From contig NZ_CP022990.1 in NCBI RefSeq assembly GCF_002278075.1, positions 992,001-1,056,000 of the forward strand: a DNA stretch of 64,000 nucleotides. The letters run 5' to 3'. Made by a program: the position numbers and the translations under genes. The notes under the pieces are model-generated. The model was not told the origin of the DNA, did no database searches, and worked only from the letters and a program-made list of their open reading frames with translations. This document shows positions 8,993 through 17,097 of this stretch, piece by piece. The stretch comes from Paraburkholderia aromaticivorans (GTDB lineage: Bacteria > Pseudomonadota > Gammaproteobacteria > Burkholderiales > Burkholderiaceae). The first letter of the stretch is position 1, and each line of letters begins with the position of its first letter.

Positions 8993-10561
8993 ATGAGAAA
9001 GAAACTCATCTGTCTGTTGGTGGCGGGGAGTCTGCCTGGCATTGCCATGGCGGATGCCACCAGCGACCAGATCAAGGCGCTTCAGGCTCAACTGAATGCA
9101 CTGCAAAAGGAGGTCAAACAGTTGCGCGCTGAAGTCGCCACCAAACCGAAGGCAGCCGCGGCGGCGAGCGCGCCCCCTGCCCCGGCGGTGGTGGCGGCGC
9201 CCGTGGATATCTCGTCGCCTGAATACGGCAAGGCTCAGGCAACGCTGACCAACGACGACGTGACGGCGATGAAGCAACAGATCGCCAATCAGCAGTTGAA
9301 GGTCGATTCGCTCGAAGACGCGGCGCAGACCGGACCGATCGCCGGTCTGTCGGTGACGGGCTATATCGATCCGACCTATATCTATAACCGCGCGCAGAGC
9401 AGTTCGTCGTTCCTGTTCGCGAACCACGAAAGCAGCTACAACTACTTCAACAGCACGTTCGGCGACCTGTACCTCGACATCAAGAAGACTTTCGGTGTCG
9501 GCCCGATGGCGCCGTCGGCGGAAATCACGTTGATGCCCAATCGCGGCAACGGCATTACGCTGCTGCAGAATTCGCACGGCAATATCGGCAACAACATCCT
9601 GAATACGGCGGTGGTCAACGTGCCGCTGACGGCGAGCACGACGCTCGTGGCCGGTTTGATTCCGAGCTTCGGCGGCTATGAAGTGCAGCAGTCGAACCAG
9701 ATGCTCACGCTCACGCACAACCTGCTGTACGACTTCTCGGATCCGGGCAGCTATGTCGGGATCGGCGCGAACTACACGGCCGGCAACTGGGCGTGGAAGT
9801 TCTTCCTCGGCAACGAGCAGTACCGCACCTATGGCGCGACGACGCAGATCGGCACCAACGCGCTGGGCGACCCGATCACGACCAGCAACAAGATCCCGAC
9901 CTTCACCGCGCGTACCGACTACACATGGTCGAGCGCGCTGGATATCGGCGGATCGTTCAATATCGGGCGTCAGACCTTGCCTAGCGCGATCGACGCGAAC
10001 GGCGTGGTCAGCTACGGCGTAGGCGGCCAGGCGCCGAGCTCGGGCGGTACCTTCTTCTTCACCGAAGCCGACCTGACCTATACGCTCGCCGACGTGCAGT
10101 ACAACGCCGAGATCGACTACGGTCAGCAGCAAAACGCCGCGTACAACGGCGGCCAGGCGCAGTGGTACGGCCTGTCGCTGCTCGCGCACCGCAAGTTCAA
10201 CCTGCCGGTGGTGGGCCGCATGGGCGCGACCCTGCGCTATGACCTGCTGGTCGACAGCAAGAACGGCGGCGGCGGTGGCGGCATCGCGTTGAACGGCAAC
10301 GGCATGGACACGGCGAACGGCTTCGGCATCGGCGCGGACTGTCTGGCCAATTCGCAGGCGAACGGCGGCCTTGGCTTCGAGTGCAAGGGCGCAACCCGCC
10401 AGGACGTGTCGCTCGACCTGCTGTTCTATCCGACCCAACAGATCACGGTCAAGGTGGAATATCGCCACGACTGGGCCAACAAGCAGGTGTTCCTGAAGAA
10501 CGACGGTTCGTACGGCAAGTCCAACGACCTGCTCGCGACCCAGTTCATCTACTCGTTCTAA
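8993..10561 (+). CDS. DUF3138-type putative outer-membrane beta-barrel protein
   Basis: A 522-aa exported protein. The signal peptide (residues 1-20, ending AMA-DAT) is followed by a coiled-coil-like segment (QIKALQAQLNALQKEVKQLR), an alanine/proline-rich linker, and a C-terminal half rich in aromatic, Gly and Asn alternating strands that ends in a terminal aromatic (YSF), as in outer-membrane barrels. I recognise it as likely DUF3138, a family common in Burkholderiales without a settled function. AAGGAG precedes ATG 8993. Lying between the Pot importer and the polyamine oxidases, it could be the outer-membrane route for polyamines. That is inference. Confidence 0.6.
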   Translation: MRKKLICLLVAGSLPGIAMADATSDQIKALQAQLNALQKEVKQLRAEVATKPKAAAAASAPPAPAVVAAPVDISSPEYGKAQATLTNDDVTAMKQQIANQQLKVDSLEDAAQTGPIAGLSVTGYIDPTYIYNRAQSSSSFLFANHESSYNYFNSTFGDLYLDIKKTFGVGPMAPSAEITLMPNRGNGITLLQNSHGNIGNNILNTAVVNVPLTASTTLVAGLIPSFGGYEVQQSNQMLTLTHNLLYDFSDPGSYVGIGANYTAGNWAWKFFLGNEQYRTYGATTQIGTNALGDPITTSNKIPTFTARTDYTWSSALDIGGSFNIGRQTLPSAIDANGVVSYGVGGQAPSSGGTFFFTEADLTYTLADVQYNAEIDYGQQQNAAYNGGQAQWYGLSLLAHRKFNLPVVGRMGATLRYDLLVDSKNGGGGGGIALNGNGMDTANGFGIGADCLANSQANGGLGFECKGATRQDVSLDLLFYPTQQITVKVEYRHDWANKQVFLKNDGSYGKSNDLLATQFIYSF

Positions 10562-10573
10562 TCCGCTCTGCCG

Positions 10574-10603
10574 GCGCGTGGCCTTGCAGGAAAGGCCACG
10601 CGC
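10574..10603. terminator. Strong hairpin after the DUF3138 gene
   Basis: Perfect 12-base arms GCGCGTGGCCTT and AAGGCCACGCGC enclose a six-base loop 12 bases after the DUF3138 stop. There is no downstream T-run, so it may be a partial terminator or an mRNA-stabilising stem that lowers expression of the two oxidase genes that follow. Confidence 0.5.
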
Positions 10604-10629
10604 ACAGGCTCATTCCGCACGCACTGCCT

Positions 10630-11922
10630 ATGCTCCGATTCTCGAACCAGCCTCACGTCGCCTCGTACTACGCCGCCACCGCCAACGACACCACCCGCTA
10701 TCCCGCGCTCGAAGAAACGATGACCGTCGACGTCTGCGTGATCGGCGCAGGCCTCACCGGCATTTCCACTGCGCTGAACCTTGCCGAACGCGGCCATTCG
10801 GTCGCGGTGCTCGAAGCATCGAAAGTCGGATGGGCGGCGAGCGGCCGCAATGGCGGCCAGTTGATCGGCGGCTTTGCGTGCGATATCGATACGTTCGCGA
10901 AGTACATGCCCGCGGACGACGTGAAGCGCGTTTGGGACATGGGGATCGAAACCCTCGATATCGTCAAGGAACGGGTCGCGAGGCATCAGATCGATTGCGA
11001 CTTGACCATCGGCTATCTGACCGTTGCCAATAAGCCGCGCGATACCGACGCGCTGCAGAAATGGCGCGATGAAGCGCAACGGCGCTTCGGCTACGACCGC
11101 TTCAGTTATGTCGACGCCGACGGCGTGGGCAACTATGTCCAGTCCCAGCGCTACCTGGGCGGCCTGTTCGACGCGGACAGCGGCCATCTGCATCCGTTGA
11201 ATTACACGCTTGGCCTCGCGCGCGCGGCACGCGAGGCCGGCGTGCGGATTTTCGAAGACAGCTGCGTCACCGCCTTGCGTGAAGAAAACGGCCTGCATGT
11301 CGCGCAGACCGCGCGTGGCGACGTGCGCGCGAAATTCGTCGTGCTCGCCTGCAACACCTACCTCGGCAAGCTTGCGCCGGAGGTGGCGAGCAAGATCATG
11401 CCGGTCGGCACCTACGTGATCGCCACCGAACCGCTCGACCCCGATCGCGCCGAAGCGCTGATGCCCGCCAAAGCCGCCGTGTGCGACAGCCGCTTCGTGC
11501 TCGACTATTTCCGGCCCGCGCCCGATCACCGCTTGCTGTGGGGCGGCAAGGTGAGCTACTCGACGTTCGCACCGCGCAACCTCGGCGAAGCGATGCGCCG
11601 CGATATGCTCAAAACCTTTCCGCAACTCGACGATGTCAAAATCGCCTATGCGTGGGGCGGTTTCGTCGATATCACCATGAACCGCGCGCCGCATTTCGGC
11701 CGGCTCTCGCCGACCGTGTATTTCGCGCAAGGCTTCTCAGGGCACGGCGTGAACACGACCGGTCTCGCGGGCAAGCTGATCGCCGAGGCGATCGACGGCC
11801 AGGCGTCGCGCTTCGATCTGTTCGGCAAGATTCGCCACCGCGACTTTCCTGGCGGCGCTACACTGCGCACCCCTGCCCTCGTCCTCGCGATGGCGTGGTA
11901 TCGAATGAAGGACCTGCTTTGA
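10630..11922 (+). CDS. puuB: FAD-dependent amine oxidoreductase, gamma-glutamylputrescine oxidase-like (copy 1)
   Basis: A 430-aa DAO-fold flavoprotein expected to oxidise gamma-glutamylputrescine to the aldehyde. The FAD motif VCVIGAGLTGIST begins near residue 36, and GWAASGRNGGQ and SGHLHPLNYTLGLARAA are typical PuuB blocks. Near the C-terminus, WGGFVDITMNRAPHFGR and QGFSGHGVNTTGLAGKLIAEA complete the domain. The start at ATG 10630 has only a weak ribosome site; the open frame extends upstream into DUF3138 but without similarity. Its stop overlaps the start of a paralogue, so the two are likely co-translated. Confidence 0.85.
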   Translation: MLRFSNQPHVASYYAATANDTTRYPALEETMTVDVCVIGAGLTGISTALNLAERGHSVAVLEASKVGWAASGRNGGQLIGGFACDIDTFAKYMPADDVKRVWDMGIETLDIVKERVARHQIDCDLTIGYLTVANKPRDTDALQKWRDEAQRRFGYDRFSYVDADGVGNYVQSQRYLGGLFDADSGHLHPLNYTLGLARAAREAGVRIFEDSCVTALREENGLHVAQTARGDVRAKFVVLACNTYLGKLAPEVASKIMPVGTYVIATEPLDPDRAEALMPAKAAVCDSRFVLDYFRPAPDHRLLWGGKVSYSTFAPRNLGEAMRRDMLKTFPQLDDVKIAYAWGGFVDITMNRAPHFGRLSPTVYFAQGFSGHGVNTTGLAGKLIAEAIDGQASRFDLFGKIRHRDFPGGATLRTPALVLAMAWYRMKDLL

Positions 11923-13244
11923 TGAATGCTCCGACGCCTGGCTTCAACACACTCGATCTGCGCGCCGACGCGCTGATCGCCAACTCCTACTATGAGGCGA
12001 GCGCAGTCCGTCCGCTCACCGACGACCCCGCGCTCGACGGCACGCTCGAAGCCGACGTGTGCGTGATCGGCGCGGGCTTCTCCGGTTTGTCGGTGGCGCT
12101 GGAGTGCCGCGCGCGCGGGCTCTCGGTGGTCGTGCTCGATGCGCACCGTCCCGGCTGGGGCGCGTCGGGCCGCAACGGCGGGCAGACGCTCGTAGGTTTC
12201 GCGAAAGACGAGATCATGGAGCGCCAGCTCGGTCTCGACGGTGCGCGAGCCGCGTGGGCAATGTCGGTGGAAGGTGTAGCGCTCGTGCGCGAGCGCATCG
12301 AGCGTTATGGCATCGACTGCGATTTCACGTCCGGCTATCTGACGGTCGCCACCAAACCGAAACGCGTGCCCGATCTGCGTGCGTGGATGGAATCGGCTTC
12401 GCAACGCTGGGGGTATGCCAGGCTCGCGTGGCTCGATACCGACGAAATTCGTGCACGGGTTGCGTCGCGACGCTATCTGGCCGGTGTCTACGATCCGTTT
12501 TCCGGCCATCTGCATCCGCTCAAATACTGTCTGGGTCTCGCCGCTGCGGCGCGCCGCGAAGGCGCGCAATTGTTCGCCCATTCGCCCGTCATCGAAGTCG
12601 TGCGCGGGGCGCGCCCCGTGGTGCGTACCGCGCGCGGCGAAGTGCGCTGCCGCTTCGTCGCGGCCTGCGGCAATGCGACGATCGGCGAGGTGCTGCCCGT
12701 GCCGGTCGCCGCGCGCATCGCGCCGATCGCGTCGTATATCGTCGCCACCGAACCGCTCGGCAAGGAACGCGCGGATGCGTTGATCAAAGGCCGCGAAGCG
12801 ATTTGCGACAACAACTTCTTTCTCGACTACTTCCGTTTGTCGGCGGACCATCGCGTGCTGTTCGGCGGGCGGGCGAGTTCGACCGGCGCATCGCCCGTGC
12901 AACTCGGTGAAGAGATTTGCCAACGCATGATCGCCGTATTCCCGCAACTCGCCGATGTGAAAATCGACTATGCGTGGGGCGGCTTTGTCGACGTGACGCG
13001 CAATCGTGCGCCTGATTTTGGCTCGATCGATCCGAATTACTTCTACGTGCAAGGGTTTTCCGGGCACGGCGTCGCGCTGACAGGCATTGCCGGGCGCGTG
13101 GTGGCCAAAGCGATGGCGGGCGAGACGGCCGCTTTCGATCTGTTCGCGCGCTTGCGCCATGCGCGTTTTCCGGGTGGTCCGGCGTTGCGGGGGCCGGCGC
13201 TGGAACTCGGGATGATGTATCACCGGATCCTCGAGTTGTTCTAG
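11922..13244 (+). CDS. FAD-dependent amine oxidoreductase, gamma-glutamylputrescine oxidase-like (copy 2)
   Basis: A 440-aa second DAO-fold flavoprotein, clearly paralogous to the preceding gene. Shared blocks include VCVIGAGFSGLSVAL, GWGASGRNGGQTLVGFAKDE, DCDFTSGYLTVATKPKR, SGHLHPLKYCLGLAAAARREG and WGGFVDVTRNRAPDFGS. The ATG overlaps the previous stop by one base (TGATG). A tandem pair suggests the enzymes divided polyamine or glutamylated-polyamine substrates between them. A DUF969 gene follows after 344 bases with its own leader, so this probably ends the polyamine operon. Confidence 0.85.
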   Translation: MNAPTPGFNTLDLRADALIANSYYEASAVRPLTDDPALDGTLEADVCVIGAGFSGLSVALECRARGLSVVVLDAHRPGWGASGRNGGQTLVGFAKDEIMERQLGLDGARAAWAMSVEGVALVRERIERYGIDCDFTSGYLTVATKPKRVPDLRAWMESASQRWGYARLAWLDTDEIRARVASRRYLAGVYDPFSGHLHPLKYCLGLAAAARREGAQLFAHSPVIEVVRGARPVVRTARGEVRCRFVAACGNATIGEVLPVPVAARIAPIASYIVATEPLGKERADALIKGREAICDNNFFLDYFRLSADHRVLFGGRASSTGASPVQLGEEICQRMIAVFPQLADVKIDYAWGGFVDVTRNRAPDFGSIDPNYFYVQGFSGHGVALTGIAGRVVAKAMAGETAAFDLFARLRHARFPGGPALRGPALELGMMYHRILELF

Positions 13245-13588
13245 CCGTCGTTGCTCGTCAGGAACAGCACACGCGCGCGCCGCTGTGCCGTCTTTCCCTT
13301 CTCCACGCTTTCGCCACGCCTAACGCGCCGCCGGGTCGACGCGTGAGCCTGGCTCGCCTTTCCCTCCCCTGCGCCTCGACCCGATTTTCTCTTTTAAGCG
13401 TTTACCCGCAAAACCCAATTTGTCGACTATTTATCGATAAATTCTCGTGTTAGATTGCTTCGCCTGTGAGCCAGTGCAACCTGGCGCAACCAACCGGCGC
13501 CCACGTGCAACCCGTGCGCTCCGGAACAAAAGCACGCATCCGGCAGCACACAATAACGACACATCAGCGACGCAGCAAGGAGAACAGC
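13245..13588. other. Intergenic region between polyamine oxidases and DUF969 gene
   Basis: No gene is seen in these 344 bases. The middle (about 13385-13460) is AT-rich and holds a perfect 14-bp palindrome, fitting a regulated promoter for the DUF969/DUF979/DUF2891 unit. An AAGGAGAA ribosome site for the next gene is at 13577-13584. Confidence 0.6.
13429..13442. promoter_or_regulatory. Perfect palindrome ATTTATCGATAAAT upstream of DUF969 gene
   Basis: A 14-bp perfect inverted repeat lies in an AT-rich stretch about 147 bases before the DUF969 start. It is a plausible operator for a dimeric helix-turn-helix regulator. No regulator gene is adjacent, so the binder cannot be named. Confidence 0.45.
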
Positions 13589-14278
13589 ATGGGGGTTTTA
13601 ATCGGCGTGCCGATCGTCGTATTCGGCTTCGCAATGCGCTTTAACGCGCTACTGGTCGTGACGATCGCGGGGATCGTCACGGGCATCGCCGGCGGCTTGC
13701 AGCCGGTCGAGATCGTCAGCGCATTCGGCAAGGCATTCGCGGATAACCGCTACATGGGGCTGATCTGGCTGACGCTGCCGGTCATCGCGCTGCTGGAGCG
13801 CAACGGCCTGAAAGAACAGGCGAGGCACCTGATTTCGCGCCTGCACGCCGCCACCACCGGCCGTGTGCTGATGCTGTACTTCGTGATCCGCCAGATCACG
13901 GCGGCGCTCGGGCTGACATCGCTCGGCGGCCACGCGCAGATGGTGCGTCCGCTGATCGCGCCGATGGCGGAGGCCGCCGCCGCGAACCGCTACGGTGAAC
14001 TACCGGACGCGGTGCGCCAGCAGATCCGCGCGAATGCATCGGCGGTCGACAACATCGCCGTGTTCTTCGGCGAAGACATTTTCATTGCGATCCAGTCGAT
14101 CCTGCTGATCAAGGGCTTCCTCGAACAGAACGGCATCGCGGTCGAACCGCTGCAGGTGTCGGTGTGGGCGATTCCCACGGCCGTGGCCGCGCTTCTGATT
14201 CATGTCGTGCGCCTGATCCTGCTGGACCGCAATCTCTCGCATAAGATGACCGCGTACGGCCGAGGTATCGCACGATGA
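13589..14278 (+). CDS. DUF969 family membrane protein
   Basis: A 229-aa integral membrane protein with roughly five or six hydrophobic segments, recognised as DUF969 (start MGVLIGVPIVVFGFAMRFN, conserved RQITAALGLTSLGGHAQMVRPLIAPMAE). DUF969 is nearly always paired with DUF979, and the two are thought to form a two-part transporter of unknown substrate. AAGGAGAA sits six bases before ATG 13589; the in-frame extension upstream lacks membrane character. Its stop overlaps the DUF979 start (ATGATG). Confidence 0.85.
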   Translation: MGVLIGVPIVVFGFAMRFNALLVVTIAGIVTGIAGGLQPVEIVSAFGKAFADNRYMGLIWLTLPVIALLERNGLKEQARHLISRLHAATTGRVLMLYFVIRQITAALGLTSLGGHAQMVRPLIAPMAEAAAANRYGELPDAVRQQIRANASAVDNIAVFFGEDIFIAIQSILLIKGFLEQNGIAVEPLQVSVWAIPTAVAALLIHVVRLILLDRNLSHKMTAYGRGIAR

Positions 14279-15228
14279 TGGTCAAACTCGAATCACTCTA
14301 CGTGCTGGCCGGTTTGATGTTTGCCGCCTTCGCCCTGTTCAATCTGCGGGATCGTTCGAATCCGCGCCGCATCGGCAACTTCCTGTTCTGGGGGATCTAC
14401 GCGATCACTTTCCTGTTCGGCGGAGAACTGCCGCACTTCGTGACAGGCTGCCTCGCCATCGCACTTGCCGTGATCGCCGGTTCCGGCAAGCTCGGCAAGG
14501 GCAAGACGGACAACAATACGGAAGCCGCCGCCACGCGCCGCGAAGCGAATGCGCAGCGCTTCGGCAACACGCTATTCATTCCGGCGCTGCTGATTCCGTT
14601 CATCACGTTGCTCGGCACGTTGGCGCTCAAACACGCGCCATTCGTCGAAGCGAAGAACGTCACGCTGATTTCGCTCGTATTGGGCACGCTGGTCGCGTTC
14701 GGCGCGGCGCTCTTCATGCTGCGCGACTCGCCGGTGCACGCATTGAAAGACGCGCGGCACACCATGGACACCGTCGGCTGGGCCGCCATTCTTCCGCAGA
14801 TGCTGGCCGCCCTCGGGGCGCTGTTCGCCGTCGCGGGCGTGGGCCACGTAGTGTCGGATCTGGTGAAAACGTGGATTCCGCTCGACTCCGCCTTCGCGGT
14901 GGTGGCCGCTTATACGTTCGGCATGGCGATCTTCACGATGATCATGGGCAACGCATTCGCCGCGTTCCCTGTCATGACCGCGGGTATCGGCCTGCCGTTG
15001 ATCGTGCATCAATTCCACGGCAACCCCGCCATTCTGGGCGCTATCGGCATGCTGTGCGGCTTTTGCGGCACTTTGATGACCCCGATGGCGGCCAACTTCA
15101 ATATCGTGCCGGCCGCGCTGCTGGAGCTGAAAGATCAGAACGGCGTGATCAAGGCGCAATGGCCGACCGCTTTACTATTGTTGATCGTCAACACCATACT
15201 GTTATATCTGTTCGTATTCCGCTTTTGA
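14275..15228 (+). CDS. DUF979 family membrane protein
   Basis: A 317-aa protein with about nine or ten membrane segments, the usual partner of DUF969. Typical blocks are LMFAAFALFNLRDRSNPRR, NAQRFGNTLFIPALLIPF and GFCGTLMTPMAANFNIVPAALLELKDQ. Its start overlaps the DUF969 stop by four bases. The pair resembles split ion-transporter-superfamily permeases (inference). In other bacteria I recall such pairs near pyroglutamate or peptide metabolism genes, but no such gene is next to them here. Confidence 0.85.
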   Translation: MMVKLESLYVLAGLMFAAFALFNLRDRSNPRRIGNFLFWGIYAITFLFGGELPHFVTGCLAIALAVIAGSGKLGKGKTDNNTEAAATRREANAQRFGNTLFIPALLIPFITLLGTLALKHAPFVEAKNVTLISLVLGTLVAFGAALFMLRDSPVHALKDARHTMDTVGWAAILPQMLAALGALFAVAGVGHVVSDLVKTWIPLDSAFAVVAAYTFGMAIFTMIMGNAFAAFPVMTAGIGLPLIVHQFHGNPAILGAIGMLCGFCGTLMTPMAANFNIVPAALLELKDQNGVIKAQWPTALLLLIVNTILLYLFVFRF

Positions 15229-15238
15229 GGAGGCGCCG

Positions 15239-16249
15239 ATGACTACTCTGCTCACTCGCGAATTCGCGTCGAAATTCGCCAATCTCGCGCTTGCCCATCT
15301 CACGCGCGAATATCCGAACAAGCTGACCCACTCGCTCGCCGGACCGCAAGACGTGCAGGGCCCGCGCGCGCTGCACCCGATTTTTTACGGCAGCTACGAC
15401 TGGCATTCGTGCGTGCACGGCTACTGGTTGATTCTGCATCTACTGGAACGCTTTCCCGATCTGCCTGAAGCGGCGCGCATCGTCGCGGTGGTCGACGAGC
15501 ATTTCACCGCGGCGAATGTGGCCGGCGAGATTGCCTATCTCGATCTGCCGCATAACCGTGGTTTCGAGCGCCCGTATGGTTGGGCCTGGTTGCTCGCCCT
15601 CAGCGCGCAAATCGATTCGCTGAAACTCTCGGAAGCCGCGCGCTGGTCGAAAACTTTCGCGCCGCTCACCAAGGTGTTTGTCGAACGTTTCGAGGAATTC
15701 CTGCCGAAAGCGACCTACCCGTTGCGCGTGGGCACGCACTTCAACATGGCCTTCGCGTTGGCGCTGACGCTGGATTTCGCACGGCAAACGTCGCGCGAAT
15801 CGCTGGAAGTACTGGTCGTGAATACCGCGGAACGCTGGTTCGTGGACGACGTCGCGTGTCAGGCGTGGGAGCCGGCCGGCGACGAATTCCTCTCGCCTTC
15901 GCTGATGGAAGCGGAGCTCATGCGCCGGGTGTTGCCGCCCGCGCAATTCGTCGACTGGTTCGGCCGCTTTCTGCCGAACCTCGGCGCGAAAAAACCCGCT
16001 ACGCTGTTCGAGCCCGTCACCGTAACGGATCGCACCGACGGCAAGATCGCTCACCTCGACGGCCTGAATCTGAGCCGCGCATGGTGCCAGCGTTCGCTGG
16101 CGCGCGCGCTGCCCGCCGGCGACATTCGCCGCACAGTCCTGTTCGACGCAGCCGAGCGCCATCTGCAAAGCGCACTACCGCACGTGGCCGGTGATTATAT
16201 GGGCGAGCACTGGCTCGGCACATTCGCCACGCTCGCGCTGCAAGCCTGA
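15239..16249 (+). CDS. DUF2891 domain-containing protein
   Basis: A 336-aa soluble protein recognised as DUF2891 from HPIFYGSYDWHSCVHGYWLILHLLERFP, DLPHNRGFERPYGWAWLLAL and TRTDGKIAHLDGLNLSR-like blocks (here DRTDGKIAHLDGLNLSRAWC). The helical His/Trp-rich make-up recalls alpha/alpha-toroid enzymes, but no catalytic activity is established. It begins ten bases after DUF979 with GAGGAG in front, so it belongs to the same unit. The three proteins probably act on one imported compound. Confidence 0.85.
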   Translation: MTTLLTREFASKFANLALAHLTREYPNKLTHSLAGPQDVQGPRALHPIFYGSYDWHSCVHGYWLILHLLERFPDLPEAARIVAVVDEHFTAANVAGEIAYLDLPHNRGFERPYGWAWLLALSAQIDSLKLSEAARWSKTFAPLTKVFVERFEEFLPKATYPLRVGTHFNMAFALALTLDFARQTSRESLEVLVVNTAERWFVDDVACQAWEPAGDEFLSPSLMEAELMRRVLPPAQFVDWFGRFLPNLGAKKPATLFEPVTVTDRTDGKIAHLDGLNLSRAWCQRSLARALPAGDIRRTVLFDAAERHLQSALPHVAGDYMGEHWLGTFATLALQA

Positions 16250-16311
16250 TAAGGCCTGATTCAAGGCTCCAAATCCAATTTTTATGGGCGGCCTCGTCCG
16301 CTGAAACGACG

Positions 16312-16376
16312 AAAGCGGCGCCGCACGCGCGAAACGGTTTCTCTCACCAACCGTTTCGCACCGCGAGCGCCGCTTT
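16312..16376. terminator. Large nested stem-loop between convergent genes
   Basis: Outer arms AAAGCGGCGC (16312-16321) and GCGCCGCTTT (16367-16376) pair perfectly. Inside them GCGAAACGGTT (16329-16339) and AACCGTTTCGC (16349-16359) pair perfectly around a nine-base loop. It sits between the DUF2891 and PRC-barrel genes, which converge, and A/T-ended arms make it a likely bidirectional terminator. Confidence 0.7.
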
Positions 16377-16442
16377 GTCATGATCGCGCCCAACTCGAGC
16401 CGCTTCTTGCGGCTCAGCCGGCGACCACGCCGGCTTTCTGCA

Positions 16443-16868
16443 TCACTGCCCCGTCAGCTTCTTCGGCTTCGGCGGCGCTTGAACCTTGTTGTACTGGAAT
16501 GCGGGGGTCGCCTTCAAGGCGTCTTTGGTGGCGCCGGCCAGATAGAAATTGCCCTGGCGGATATCCAGTGCCGCGATGGGCACCGCAACGTCGTGCGAGG
16601 CCACGCCGAGGAATCCACCGGCGGAGACGATTGCGGCGGACAGCGAGCCGTCCGGCGCAACCACCAGATCGCGGACCGTACCGATCTTCTCGTTCTGATC
16701 GTTGTACACCGTCTTGCCGAGAATGCTCTTCTTCACACTCCAGCCGCTCAGCAGTGCGGTCGACTGTTCGACGGTGACGCTCAGCGGTTGCGTGCCGGCG
16801 ACTTGCGCCTGCGCACCCAGGCTGGTTGCAGCTACTGCGACGACAACAACTAGTTTGCCCAAAGTCAT
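16443..16868 (-). CDS. Exported PRC-barrel domain protein
   Basis: A 141-aa secreted protein with signal peptide MTLGKLVVVVAVAATSLGAQA, then a PRC-barrel-type core (WSVKKSILGKTVYNDQNEKIGTVRDLVVAPDGSLSAAIVSAGGFLGVASHDVAVPIAAL). PRC barrels in exported form are common in Burkholderia with unknown roles, possibly envelope stress or cation binding. I chose ATG 16868 because GGAG lies eight bases before it; an in-frame GTG three codons upstream overlaps that ribosome site. It is divergent from polB. Confidence 0.8.
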   Translation of the reverse strand: MTLGKLVVVVAVAATSLGAQAQVAGTQPLSVTVEQSTALLSGWSVKKSILGKTVYNDQNEKIGTVRDLVVAPDGSLSAAIVSAGGFLGVASHDVAVPIAALDIRQGNFYLAGATKDALKATPAFQYNKVQAPPKPKKLTGQ

Positions 16869-17097
16869 ATGGTTCACTCCGTATTTAAAGACTTGATCGG
16901 CACATGGCCTGCGCCAAAAGGAATCGCTGCAGCACGATCATACAGATTGCGCCGCGCGGCTGCATCCAGCGTGGCGCAAGGCCGCATGCGCGCCACTTCA
17001 CGCGCCTGCGTTGCCACGCCCGGCGCTGGCGTCACGACCCGAAGCGCATGGCGGTAAAATCGTGCAAGGCGATCACGCCCGCTTTAGAGGTGGCAGT

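Noticed and set aside
16869-17097. LexA (SOS) box before polB
   Set aside because: E. coli polB is SOS-controlled, but no CTG-N10-CAG site was found; the nearest CTG and CAG are 13 bases apart at 16927-16945.
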